Source: Basidiobolus meristosporus CBS 931.73
Taxonomy: Eukaryota > Basidiobolomycota > Basidiobolomycetes > Basidiobolales > Basidiobolaceae
NCBI GenBank assembly: GCA_002104905.1
Contig: MCFE01000303.1
Coordinates: 35,328 to 99,327 of the forward strand
Reading direction: 5' to 3'
Length of the DNA stretch: 64,000 nt
A program made the position numbers and the translations under genes. Below, piece after piece: positions 20,769 through 32,265 of this stretch (the first letter of the stretch is position 1; the number at the start of each line of letters is the position of its first letter). Below the pieces are notes generated by a model. The model was not told the origin of the DNA. It ran no database searches and saw nothing but the letters and a program-made list of their open reading frames with translations.

Positions 20769-21182
20769 TTTATCACTGTCAGGTCTTTCACTGCTACTTT
20801 GTCTGAGTGCTTCTTGTAATAAACTAGATTTTCTCCTTGATAAATGCTGCTCTGACGCATCTGTTTTGGCCTGCTTATCCCTTGCTAGCACTCTCCTGCC
20901 AACCTGATATTTCTTTTTTGCTTGTTTTGAGCTCTCAACCAAAGTTGTGACAGGCTCCTGAAAAAGCTGCTGGTTTTTATCACTGCAAGGTCCTTCACTG
21001 CTACATTGACTGAGTGCTTCTTGAGTGGTACTAGGCTTTTCCTTGATAAATGTTCTGCTGGTACATCCATATCTGCCTGCTTGTCCCTGATTGGCACTCT
21101 TCCAGCCACCTGATGTCTCTTTGACACTTATCTGGAGCTTTTGGCCCCTCTTATAATGGGCTCTTGAGGAAGCCACTGGTTT
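20769..21182 (-). repeat. Tandem repeat inside ORF-B (period about 207 bp)
   Basis: Two units start at 20769 and 20976 with matching phrases (TTTATCACTG, then TGCTACTTTGTCTGAGTGCT versus TGCTACATTGACTGAGTGCT, then CCTTGATAAATG). The encoded repeat carries a QEAL-x-Q-x-SSE pattern. Related units recur in copy IV near 33,411, 33,603 and 34,024. Confidence 0.6.
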
Positions 21183-22137
21183 TTAGCCATGGCACCCTTG
21201 TTCTTCTGCCTTTGATAGTTTCTGCTATTCTTAAGATACTTTCTTAGCATACCAATGCTGGCCCAAAATCTGTTTGCCTGTTTGAATTCAGGATAATGCT
21301 CATGGAACAACTCAAGTGCATTCTGCTTGGCCTTGAGTTCCCAATGGTCCCATGGTATGCTGACCTTAAGGTGATGGCATGCTAGACTTGTGACAGCCTC
21401 TTGAATATTAGCCCACTCTTCATTATTGCACTCAACAACTTGACTGATCTTCAATGTCTTTTGATTTTTAGGCTTTGGTATAAACAACACATTGTCTCCC
21501 TCCCATGCTGTGATAGGTTTTTCAGTGGGCTTTATCTTTGGGCATTGTTGTTGTGCTTCAAAGACTGCATGGTGTTTCTCTGCTTTTGCATTGGGAAATG
21601 GCTCAATTCTTGGCTGTGACATTGAGCTACTTGAGTTTTTTTTTGCAGCAAAGATACTGCTTTCTCTACCTGGGATATTGATTGCTCTACATGTATTATC
21701 TGCTCATCCTGTTTCTGGATTACTTCCTGATTTCTCCGGGCCATTGCAACTATCCAATCAGCCACTGCACCCAATTGCTTCATTAATGCTTTGGTATGAG
21801 CTGACAACATACTTGCTAATATGGGTGGTGGTGATGTTATGACAGCTACTTGCTGGTTTTTGATAGAGGGTGCTGCATTTTCTACATTCTCATCTGCCTG
21901 AGCATATTGGTCAGCCTGTGGCTCCGCAGAGGTTCTCAATTGCCTACTTGACTGAGAGCCTGAGGAGTCTGCATTATTACCTTTAATGGGCACACTGTCC
22001 ACAGGGCCTTTTTTGGATGTAGCCCCACTTGTTGCACTGAATGTCAAAGCAAGCTGTTGTCCAACTGTTCTTCTGTTGCTGTCAGTGGTGGGGATTGGTT
22101 GAGAACCAGACAACTTTGCTTTATTTTTTGGTGGCAT

Positions 22138-23431
22138 ATATATGGAAGTGAGTCAAACTAAAGGGGAAATAGTGTTACATATACATGTGTATGTGGTGCC
22201 ACAACTTTATTTATAATGCTTACTATGGCAGTGTGGTGGTGTATAAGTCCAAGGGAGAGATATGTCCAACACTTCTCAAGTGTTTTGTGTGTGGGGTGCT
22301 CACTGGGTGCAATAACCTCTGGCAAAAGCTTGCTAGGAATACTTGGGTTCTGTCTCTAATCTAATGTGAAGGGGAATAAAGCCACAAGCTTGTCAAGGGA
22401 AAACTATTGAGCTACAATCCCCAACTTAGTTGGCGTCTTAACAAAAGTATGTGCTGGGTTCAGTGTCCTTTGAGATGACAATGTACTAAAGCTTCCAAAG
22501 TCAAAACAACTGTAAACTCCACCAGCAGGGACTTGATAAGAATGCAGCTGTGGTCAATAGTTACAAAGACAGAAAAGTATCTTTGCCTGTACAAGAACAA
22601 ACTTGGGAAAGAATCAAATATAATAAAAGATACCTACTCTGAGTATTCCTCACAAGTAGTGCCTCCAAGGTCAGTTGGCTGTCAGCATGGTTTCCTGGGA
22701 GTGTCCTGTGGTCTAGGGTTGGAAGTTCAGGCAGCAGGTAGCAGTGATCACACTAATCAAAAAGTTGGTATGTTGATAAAAGGGATGATGATTTATTGTT
22801 GAGGGATAGCCTCCCAAATATACTTTTCTCACTGGCTAAGTGATTACTAATCATGGTGTTCCAGAAGGTTCTGAATATCAAAAGAAATCTTAATGACATC
22901 AGAATGACCTAAGAATGTTCTAAGTATGTGCCAGAAGGTTCCAAGAGGCACAGCACATCCAACCAATCAGGAGTCAATAATCTGAGACCTGTGTAACATA
23001 GGGATACCATATATGGTATGGAAATGGTAGGGATGGTGACAGGGGTTGATCATGTGTCACAGGTACTGGCATGGGTACTTGCCTAATATAGAAGTACTTA
23101 TAGCTAGTAATCTTACACAAAGTGAGGGGTAACTTATGCAATAAGGTAAGCAGGTGTGATAGTCAACCAGCTTATGGGATAGTACTGATTGGGTAAGACA
23201 AATGGGATAAAACTAAAATAAGTGTAGAAGAGATATAGGGAAGTAGAAAATATGGGAATGAGCACATCTGTCAGTGGGTGTCACTGTCACCCCACTACAG
23301 TGGGTCATCATTGAATCTTACATTCATGTAGGTGCAATGTCTCAAATACAAGACTGTCTTAAGTTCACATGAGTATTGACCAAAAAGTGATATAATAGCA
23401 TTATGTTGTTGAAGGTCAAACTGTTTGCCCC
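22138..23431. promoter_or_regulatory. Divergent intergenic region of ORF-B and tnp2, interrupted by a solo LTR
   Basis: Setting aside the LTR insertion, about 225 bp separate the two start codons; copy III keeps the gap at about 223 bp (51,965-52,187). A conserved AT-rich motif (CATATATATGG) sits right at the ORF-B start. A shared bidirectional promoter is inferred. Confidence 0.45.
22232..23299 (-). repeat. Solo LTR, 1,068 bp family (copy 1)
   Basis: Its reverse complement begins TGTAGTGGGGTGACAG and ends CACCACCACA, matching 37529-38596 at the same length. In uninserted copies the site reads CTATG-GTGG-GTCATC (52,050s) or CTATG-GCAG-GTCATC (inverse of 35,360s). Here GCAG precedes and GTGG follows, a 4-bp duplication with two changes. 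No internal coding region accompanies it. Confidence 0.75.
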
Positions 23432-25328
23432 ATGGACAAGACTACTTTGACTCAACACCGTAAGAGAAGAGAAAAAAGACCATGTGGCTATTGTGGCAAG
23501 CCTCTCAGCCATGAAGCACACAGACAGCATAGGAAGTATTACAAGGATCATGACCAGTGTTTTGCCACCCAAGTCATATTTGACCATTCATTGGTCACTA
23601 CTGTACCAACATTATCTTGCTGGCCAGTTGATACTCCTATATTGGCACCTGGCTGTCTTTGTCACCTTGCACAAACTGAGTCAGGTGAGTTTGTGACACC
23701 TTTAGGCTCACCTCAGCCTTCTGAATATGGCACGCAGAGTGATAGCCCTGACAAAGAAGGTTCACTGATGGATTTTGAGCCTATCTCCCCTAACAACAGT
23801 ACTACGTATGAGCCTGGTCAAATCCCTATATGCAATGATACAACACCTGTTGAAACAAATGCCAAGGATACTTTATGGAGCCAAGTGAGCCCAGTAATCC
23901 ATCTATTGGTAAATGATGTAATGTTGTGGCTAGAGAAGTGGCATGTTTTGACTAATATCAGTAATGGGGGCTTTGAGGATTTATTACTACTTCTTGCCAA
24001 AATCATACCAGGATGCAACTTACCATGTACATGGTACAAGTGGACAACCATCATGCGGCTGGCAACATATGATCCAGAGACTGTCTGGATTCCAGCATAT
24101 GTTAACAGTTGCATGGCATTCACATCCAAAAATGCTACCATTGCAACATGTCCAAATTGTCAGGAATCCACCACCATTGAGGGAAAACATTGTTCACACT
24201 CTGGATATATTCCAGTCATAACCTGTTTGAGGAAGCTGATGCAGTCTGACAAATATTGCAAAGCTATACAGTACCACAGTCAGTATCAATCAAGTGCAAA
24301 CATATCCAATATATTTGATGGCAAACATTACAAACAACTAAGAAGCAAGGGCTACTTTGAAGGTATGCATGACCATGCCTTTGCTTCAGCACTTGCTGGA
24401 TTCTCATTGAACAAGTACTCTAACAGCAAATCCTGCTGGCCACTGATTCTCATCAATCTGAATCTGTCACCCATCTTAAGGTATCTAAGCAATAATCTGA
24501 TAGTAGTCTCACTGGTATCTGGGCCTAAATCACTGTCCAACCTGGATAGCCACCTGTATCCATTGCTGGATGAATTATGTATGCTTTCCAGCGGGATAAT
24601 GGTAAATGGCCATCATGTAAAAGCACATATTATTATTGGCATTGGAGATACCCCAACCATCAGCAAGATAGCAGATTTTCTGGGCACAATGGATGGTATT
24701 GCTGTCAAATGTGTGAGATCCAGGGAATTTACTCATAACTCACACGCATTATTATTACCCAAACACCAGCACCAAGAATATCATCTTTCCACAGAGAGAA
24801 CATACAGAAGTAAGCATGCAATTGCAGCAAAGTTGGCAAGCTATAAGCCATTGGCCAGAATATGGAATCAATCAGAAACCGGAAATACTTAAGACAGAGG
24901 GTATCTGTTGGAGCAAAAGCTTTCCACTGGAAGCAAAGCATTTGCTTTTCAACAATATCCCTATACTGATGACCAAGTTTTACATGGATCATTTCAAGCT
25001 AAATGAGCCATCTGAGATACCAGAGAGATTTGAAAGAACTGTCAAGATACCACCAAGTATCTTCTACCCTCAGTACTTCTTGTGGGCTCCAATCAACATT
25101 CATATGCATATGCAGCAATTCAAGTGCAAGAACTGGATGAACCAGATTTGTATTTATTCAAGTGGCCTTCTAAAAGCATTTCTACCAAGAGTACATTGGG
25201 AGCACTGGGAGTCACATGTGGACATTGTTGGAATATTTATCCAGCGGTGGATCACCAATGCCAACATGATGCATCAGCAACTTTTATGCAAAGAGTTTGT
25301 GATAGGATTTGAGCTGATACACTACTAA
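23432..25328 (+). pseudogene. tnp2-type transposase, copy I (frameshifted, short)
   Basis: The first frame (23432-24892, 486 codons) starts MDKTTLTQHRK and has a zinc-finger-like Cys18-x2-Cys21 with His27, His30 and His33. Then come a second Cys cluster (MAFTSKNATIATCPNCQ) and the hallmark tnp2 block CWPLILINLNLSPILRYL followed by VSGPKSLSNLDSHLYPLLDE. These match the order in fungal Transposase family tnp2 proteins (CACTA/EnSpm). After a frame change near 24,890, a second frame runs to 25328. The second half expected of a roughly 900-1,000-residue tnp2 protein is missing or unrecognisable, so this copy is not functional. The product would cut at the transposon ends in the nucleus. Confidence 0.75.
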
Positions 25329-25479
25329 AATAAAGCTGAGTGTATAGATCTCTGCCGCTACTTTATATATTTGCTACTCCATCTTGCTTGGTGTGCTCAG
25401 ATTATTGCACCTTACTTCACCTATTGTGAGTTTCCTATGGAGTGGATGTGTTAGGAGATAGGAAGAAAAGTCAAGTTGC

Positions 25480-25855
25480 AGGTCCTTGTCATTAGTAATC
25501 ACTTGGCAATCAGGAAAAGTATTTTAGGGAAGTCAATCCCTCATCAATAAGTCATCCTTTCTATTATTAACACTTTCTCCTTATTGATTAATAGTTGATC
25601 ACTGCACCTGCCTTTTGCATATACACCTCAGACTTGTCCTCAAGGAGCTTTTCAGGGTAGTGCACAAGACACACAGAGGCCTTTGAAGACACATGGAGCA
25701 TCTAGGAAGCTTGAGAAGCAGGAGCTTTTACCATAGTTACATGTTGAAAAAGACACCACTGGTTTAGACACAGAGGTTATTGCATATATCAGGCAACTCA
25801 CACATCTTGAGTTGTGTAGCATCTCCCAGGAGTACCTCTAAACCTCCACACCATT
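25480..25855 (+). repeat. Fragment of an LTR related to the 1,068-bp family
   Basis: ATTAGTAATCACTTGGCAAT and the following promoter-like stretch resemble 37976-38060 of the solo LTR (ATTAGTAATCACTTAGCCAG, then the ATAAGG and ATAAAT signals), but strongly diverged. Copy III lacks it at the matching place (about 53,515), which supports an insertion. Confidence 0.45.
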
Positions 25856-26383
25856 ATGGATGTAATGAGTTGGCACATGCAGGATAGCCAGGAAGAGTTG
25901 GAAAATACTGCAGACAGATGTTCACATGGAGACACCTATGCCTATGGCATTAAGAAGCTGAGTAGCCCCAATATGTGGGTAATCAGTCAAGTAATGCAAA
26001 GCTGGGTTGGGTGCCATAGTGTTTTTTTAATCAAACTATTTGTGAAGTACCCAAAGCAGTAGTGGGTAAGCAAATAAACAAGGGTATTCTGCAGTAGAAT
26101 ATATGAATTGCGCAAGATGAGGCAGAAAAAGGAAATACCATTTGGTAAATTGGTATGGTAGCATTATACTGAGCTAGCTGTAGGCTGCCATACTAACATG
26201 ATAATGCCATCAAAGGCTTGCAAAGAGGCCATCAAAACACTGACATGTTTTTTGCCATGTAAGGCAATTGGATGTACTGGCTGGTTAGATCTACTCAGGT
26301 AGGTGTAAAGTGCAATAAGACTGTAACAATGCCATGCCAACCTTGGCAAGACACTGTATGAGCACTGTCAAAATTTATCAACT

Positions 26384-27063
26384 TTATTTGGCTGAAAAAT
26401 TAGCAAAATGCCATTGTGATCCTGTCACAAAATTGTGTAGATGGTCATTAATTCCAGTTGCTACTTCTATTGCAGTCTCTTGACAGGATCCTGATGGCTG
26501 GTCTGGGTTAGATCCATCCGCAAGACCAAATAATTTTTTATAGGGAGAATGTGTGTGAGTTCTGGAGTAAGTCCCCTGGATCTCACAAATTTGACAGCTA
26601 TACCATCCATTGGGCCCTGAAAGGCAGGCTATCTTGTTGATGGCTGGGGTATCTCTATTGTAGATAATAATTTGAACTTTTACATGAAGGCCATTTATTG
26701 TTATCCTGCTGGAAAGCATACAAAATTCATCCAGCAATAAATACAGGTGGCTTCCCAGGTTAGACAATGATTTAGTCCCATATGCCAATGAGACTACCAT
26801 CAGATTTCTGCTCTGATACAATAACCAAGGCAGCAGATTCAGGTTGATAAGTATCAGTGGCCAGCAGGATTTGCTGGTAAAGTATTTGTTTAGTAAGAAT
26901 CCATCATGTGCCAAGGCAAAGGCATGGTCATACAAACACTCAAAGTAGCCCTTGCTTCTGAGCTGTTTGTAATGTTTGCCATTGAGTATATCTGCTATAT
27001 TTGTGCTTGATTAATACTGGGTGTGGTACTGTATAGCTTCATAATATTTGTGGACTGCATGAG
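26384..27063 (-). pseudogene. tnp2 transposase fragment, inverted
   Basis: Minus-strand frames carry the tnp2 block (SKSCWPLILINLNLLP, then YGTKSLSNLGSHLYLLLDE) followed by the Cys motif YSCQICEIQG, which is the C-x2-C expected after the DTPAI-type stretch. It is cut at about 27,065 by the left LTR of G2. This copy retains more of the downstream tnp2 region than copy I. Confidence 0.65.
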
Positions 27064-27065
27064 CC

Positions 27066-27746
27066 TAAGTGACAACTAAGTGCAGAATCTTAGAAATGTC
27101 AAGAGTGCCTGAAGTATTAGCAGAGATGTTCTGGTCTAATATTGGTCTTATATATAGCTGAGTTGGGCTTATAAAGGCAACAGAGTAGGTTTGCTATGCA
27201 GGCTAGGCTTGGTGTTCTTGAGAGTGCTAGATATGCTAAGCTTGGGTAGAAACTAGAATGGATTTGTTGAATTCTTAATTTTCTTGAGACACACACTAAA
27301 CCAAAGGGTTCAGTAAGCTATATTTATATTTTCTGACTGAGTTGCATTAGTAAGCACCAAGAGACTGGACTAATTGAAATCTGTTGGGGTGTTGATAGGT
27401 GCATAAAATAAATGAAAAATTGCCTCATTAATCAGCTGATGTCTTGGCTACAACTAAGTGGTTGGATAAATATCAGATGACTAATCACTTGGAAAGGCTT
27501 AGCAAATCAGTTGAGGACATAATGACCACATGAAAATTAATCAGGTGTGACAGCTAAATATAGATTCTGAGAAGTGATAAAATAAATCATAACAGGGATT
27601 AGTTATGTTTGGATTAGGGAAAATCAGTTAGGGTACTAGATTTTCTAAAGGAGTGAAATTGGCCAAGTTTTAAAGGTTGATGGACAACATCACTTCCTCT
27701 TGGGAGAGGAGTTTTTTGATATCCTCTGGGTTCCCCTGTGGCTCCA
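27066..27746 (-). repeat. 3' LTR of G2
   Basis: It pairs with 32266-32946. The end of the pol frame (beyond the chromodomain) extends into this LTR. Confidence 0.75.
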
Positions 27747-27812
27747 ATACTGATCAATAATGGCAATCTCATCAAAGTTGGTGTAAGGTTCCCAGGTGTT
27801 GTGTTTGGCATC

Positions 27813-30800
27813 CTAACCTTTCCACTTGACTAAATAAAGGCAATTTGGTTCTTCACCATCATGGTCAGCAAAAGCTTTAACTTCATAGGATTCAGAAGTA
27901 ACTGGGTCTTGAGATATAAGTTTGAGTGAAGAAGGTGGAAAGTTTTTGGGTAGTAGTGCTCCGGTGTTGTCCTGAAGTACATAAGATCCTCCAGTGGTAT
28001 GTCTTACAACTTTCAATGGGCCTTCATACTTGGGGTCAAGTTTACATTGTTGGATTGGATCTAGTGTCATGACATATGATCCATTGGGAAAGCTGCTGTT
28101 CCTGTGTCTTGAGGCATATGTTGAAGTCATCTTTTGCTCTGTGGCCTTACTTCTGGCACTGATAGCAGGGTAGACAATGTTTGTAAGGTGCTCAAGCTGG
28201 TTCTTTAGCTGGTCTGTATTCAAACTTGCTAGCTGTGTATGCTGGTAGTCCCCAAAGTGGTTGTATCTTCTTCCAAACATCAAAGAAGATGGTGTTGATC
28301 CATGTAGAGCGGCGATTTTGGTGTTGATAGCATACTGAACAGTGGAAATGTACTTGTCCCAATTCATCTTGATATCATTGATAGATTTCCTGATGATGTT
28401 CACTGAGGTCTGAACATGTCTTTCATCAAGTCCATTAGCTTTTGGATGATATGGAGTGATCAGATGGTGATCAATGGCACTATTCTGGCAGAGGGCTTTG
28501 ATAACATGATTTACAAATTCTATTCCATTACCCAATTGAATCACCTTAGGGAATCCAAAAAGGCAGAAGAGCTTGAATAGTGCTTGACTAATAGTGGCAG
28601 CATACTTGTCTGGGATAGCTTCTAGGAAGACAAAAAGTGTGCAGACATCCACAATTACAAAGAGGTAGTGATTACCATCATCAGTAGTGGTGAAAGGTCC
28701 AGCTAGATCAATTACAATATGATCCATAGGAAGGCTTGAATGAATGGGACTCAAAGGGTAAAATCCATGGGGCTGATATTGTGAAGTTGACATTCTCTGC
28801 AAGACTTGACAAATTCTAGGCAGTCAGCTTTGATATGTGGCCAGTGATATCCACCAGAGTGTAGCTTCTTTATAAGTGTGTCAGCTCCAAAATGTCCAAG
28901 TAGATGACTCCTCTGTATCCACATTTTCCTTTTGTTAGTATGTGGGATTTTCCAGGTTGCTGAATCCATTTGAGGAATCATTTTGGAAATTGTAGTGAGC
29001 TTACTGATTATGTCAGTAATCACATGCCCCTCCCAAGGTGAAGTTGAGAAAAGTCTTGAGAAGTGGTCAGGCAGGATATTGAGGATTCCTGGGCTATGAA
29101 TAACTCTATATTCATAATCAAGTAGAGTATCAAGCTAGTTGGTAAGCATTGAAGTCAGAGTCTTAAGGGTGTGGATATAGACAAGGGCTTGGTGGTCAGT
29201 ATACAAGGTAAAAGGGTTACCCCATAAGTACTGATGAAACTTCTTCAAGGCAAAGACTATGGCAAGTAGCTCCTTCTTGGTGGCAGAGTAGTTTCTCTCA
29301 GCAGGTGGTAGAGATCTGGCTTGAGAAGAGATCCAGTGAGGCAGATTTTGGTCTTCATCCTTGTGTAGGACAGCCCCCAACCCAACATTAGATGCATCCG
29401 TAGCAACAACAAAGGTCTTAGTAAAGTCTGGGTAGGATAGGGTGGGTGCCTTTGGGAGCAACTGGCAGAGTGACTCAAGTGCTTGGTCATGAACCTTGTT
29501 CCATGCTGAGGGAAGATCAGGACTATGGTGTAATGCATTTAAAGGGGCACTCAATGAGGGCATGAGAGGAATGTGTTCCTGGAGTTGCTGAATACTCCAA
29601 GATAATGTTGGAGTTGCTTAGCCCTAGTGGGTTTTGGCCATTCAGGAATATTGACCAGTTTGAAAGCATCAAGCTGGTGACCATTTGGTGTGACAATAAA
29701 CTCAAGTAGATTGATTTTGAGGTGGGCAAAGCTGCACTTTTCTGCATTAAGAATCAGTCCAGCAGCTGTTAGTCAGTTGATCACATCAGTGACATGGGTT
29801 GCATCATCATCACGGTTTGTGAAAAATATGATGACATCATTGACAAATACTAAGGCGTATGGTGCGTTCTTGAGTATTATAGTCATGACACTCTAGAACT
29901 TGCTGGTCAGTGTCTCTAGGACAAAGGGAGCTCCCTGAAACATCCATTGCATATTATTCCAAGTAAAGGCAGTCTTATGTTGATGATCAGAATGGATCTG
30001 GAATCAGTGATACACATCCTTCAAGTCCAATTTGGAGAATACTTTTGCACCTGATAGTGAGGAAGAGATATCCTAGATTCTAGGAATTGGAAATTTATAA
30101 TCTTGGAGGAGCTTGTTCAGAGGCCTAGGGTCCAAACAGGGTCTCTTCAGAGTTAGATTTCCATCAGCATCTTTCTTAGGTGCAAGCATCAAAGGGCTGT
30201 TGAATGTTGTGTTTACAGGGGCTAGAGCAATAATTCCATTGTCAGCCCACTTTTGGACTATTACATCAACCAAGTGCTGACAAGAATGCAGAATTGGGTA
30301 TTGCCTCCTCCACATTGACTCTCCAAGTGGGGTTTTTAGTGTAACAATGGATTCTGGAATAGTGCAGAAACTGTTGCTGGGAATGGCTTGGTTTCTTTCT
30401 ATGGCCAGCTGAATTTCTAATTTGATTGATTGAGAATACGCTTGAAAAACTGGGGTTGACTCCTCTGCTTCTGGATGGGGAGAGATAATCTCTGGAATCT
30501 GATCCATTCTGGGTAGCTGGGACTTAGTGATTCCAGGATATGAAACTGGTAGTCCATCTATGTGAAAGCCAAGTTTGGTGAAGGTGTCTAGACCAATGAC
30601 TACCGGAGGTCCATCTGGAATGTCAATAACTTCCATCTGATGGATTATAGTTATTGAGCCACAGTGTATGCTGATTGGGTTGTTGATACCATTTCTTGGG
30701 GCTGAGAAGTCCTTAGCCGCAAGTATGATTTTTCCTGGCTGCTTTTCTATTGCCAATTTGAGTTCTTTTACCACATTAGGTGATACAATAGAGTTAGATG

Positions 30801-31329
30801 ATCCAGTATCCAGTAGTGCTACATATGATTGGCCATTGAGCTTGAGTGGCACCTCTATAGCGTTTAGCTGCGCAATTGATTGCTTCTTTTCTTGAACAGT
30901 TGCAATTTTAGCCAAAATTTCAAAGAGGTTGTGATGATCTTGAGCTGTAAGTTCTTCAAATGCTTCCTCATACCCTGTCATATCATTGGTTGAATGATCA
31001 TCTAGAATCTGAGTAGTTTTTGCCAATGGTGTACAGTTCTTCTCAGGACAGGTAGGTGATCTATGTCCCATCATTCCACATTTAAAGCACTTGTCATCAG
31101 CATATGGATTATCAGTTTTGGTGTTTTGCTGCTTCTCTGACATGTTTCCAGACTTGTTTGACTGCTTGGTGATACCTTTGCACTCACTGGTAGATTGATA
31201 GTATCTTCCATGAAGCTCACAATGCTTGTTGGCAGCTGACTTATTTATAGTCATATGGCTGCTCTCTTTTCCAGATGTTGCTGCATCTTGTATGGAGTTG
31301 CCTGAAGCCTGGCTAACAGCTGCAGTCAT
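27813..31329 (-). pseudogene. G2 gag C-terminus and pol with chromodomain, many stops
   Basis: From 31329 downward: a CCHC knuckle (CFKCGMMGHRSPTC), protease with ALLDTGSSNSIV, and the start of RT (APKKDADGNL) ending at a stop at 30073. RT then continues with stops and has FVNDVIIF where YVDD is expected. RNase H follows (FVVATDASNVGLGAVL; YTDHQALVYI, 29135-29563), then the integrase zinc finger (HLLGHFGAD and CRECQLH), the integrase core (IVIDLAGPF; GNGIEFVNHV, whose expected Asp is Gly-Asn here; HPKANGLDER), and a C-terminal chromodomain (YEVKAFADHDGEE, LYLVKWKG, WEPYTNFDE) broken by TAG at 27813-27815. The chromodomain would direct integration to heterochromatin. Confidence 0.85.
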
Positions 31330-32171
31330 AGTGATTGCAAGTGTACATATCTCTGAGATTTTCTCATAGGTACATGCAGGGTTGCATGCTTTGACAATGC
31401 AATATTGCTCTGTAGCTGGTGTGAAAAGTTTGAAAGAAAATGAGAAGTAAGCAATGGATTGTTGTCAATAACTCCAGCTAGTCTCATTTGTCTCTGGAAT
31501 CTATCACAGAAGTGTTGCAGAGATTCACCTTTTTGCATTTTAGTTTTCCATAAGTTGCAGTTTAGATGCGCTTTTTTGAGGGGATCTTCAAAATGGCCAC
31601 AAAAGAGGTACTGGGCAACTTTCCATGTACCATTGGAAGGAATGTTCACCTCACCCCAGTTGGCATCTTGCATGGTGAGACAGAGAGGCAGAAGTCTAGC
31701 CCAATTGGTATCAGGGTCTAGCTGGTGCTCAGCCAAGACATGACTAAACTTGTAAAGAAACTCAGTAGGATTCTTTATGGTACTGGTGCCTTCAGCATAA
31801 AGAGGCAAGGATTGTGGGACAACCACTGGGGTTGATCTAGAGCAAGATGTAGTTCTGGAGGATCCAAAGGCATGACCTCTTGGTGGCTGATGCAGAGCAA
31901 GGCTTGGTGGATTTTCAATGCTGTCAATTACAATGGCAACATTCTCCAGGGCTTCTATGATAATTCCAATTTCATCTTGGTAACCGGAGATAACTTCAAG
32001 AAGTTCATCTCTACAATGATTGTCAGATCTTGTCTTGGCAAGCTTTGAATGCTCAAGCATCAAGGTGTTTCTTTTATGCATAATGTTTTCAAGCTGCTCA
32101 GTTAGTTCTTCCTTATTTCTGCGGGCTTCTTCCAACATGAAAAGATTTGGATTGCTTGCTGCTGAGTACAT
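31326..32171 (-). pseudogene. G2 gag
   Basis: About 281 codons from MYSAASNPNLF. The first half is coiled-coil-like (EEARRNKEELTEQLENIMHK). The second resembles retrotransposon Gag capsid (NPTEFLYKFSHVL; MQKGESLQHFCDRFQRQM). The last 25 codons are out of frame. The frame of the following region is open upstream of its first ATG and reads naturally (CNPACTYEKISEICT), so one indel near 31,390 probably split a single gag. Confidence 0.7.
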
Positions 32172-32265
32172 ATTGTAACATGGCTGAATGTAATGGAATT
32201 CAACAAAAAAAATGTTGTATCCAAGAGAAAAGTTCAATAAAACTCTTGAATGAGTTAATTGAACC

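Larger units (their letters stand above)
9144..22137 (-). pseudogene. ORF-B of CACTA copy I, split by transposon H1
   Basis: The coding sequence runs from the ATG at 22137 to 20380 and, after the 10.9-kb H1 insertion, from 9446 to the stop at 9144. The N-terminus starts MPPKNKAKLSG and is Ser/Gln-rich. A coiled-coil-like stretch follows (IQKQDEQIIHVEQSISQVEK), then a block with WANIQEAVTSL and ELFHEHYPEFKQANRFW, then a Lys/Ser/Gln-rich part with a 207-bp tandem repeat, and a C-terminal block (DVWEPVNEQWYKAIGF). Two frame changes are seen, one at an A-run near 21,636 and one near 21,130. The same order occurs in other copies, and the uninserted paralogue near 32,990-33,050 reads straight across the H1 site. 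No known domain is recognised. By position it may be the accessory DNA-binding protein of the transposon; that is inference. Confidence 0.6.
8800..26100. mobile_element. tnp2-type (CACTA-like) transposon, copy I, with nested insertions
   Basis: A two-gene DNA transposon with ORF-B on minus (9144-22137, interrupted) and tnp2 on plus (23432-25328), transcribed apart from a shared intergenic region. Relationship to the other copies (II near 48.5-51.6 kb, III near 51.6-54.2 kb, IV near 33-36.2 kb, V from 54.24 kb to the window end) is clear from parallel sequence. Outer ends are approximate: no CACTA terminal repeat or target duplication was found. The left limit is where similarity to 54,240 begins, the right where similarity to the sequence before 54,240 fades. 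It contains H1, G1, the fold-back element and a solo LTR. Confidence 0.6.

Noticed and set aside
23288-23310. CACTACAGTGGG as the CACTA terminal repeat
   Set aside because: The string is created by the junction of the solo LTR end (CCACTACA) with the host GTGGG; uninserted copies lack it.
31326-31329. ATGA stop-restart overlap as translational coupling in G2
   Set aside because: The downstream frame is open upstream of the ATG and reads as Gag, so a frameshift mutation explains it better.
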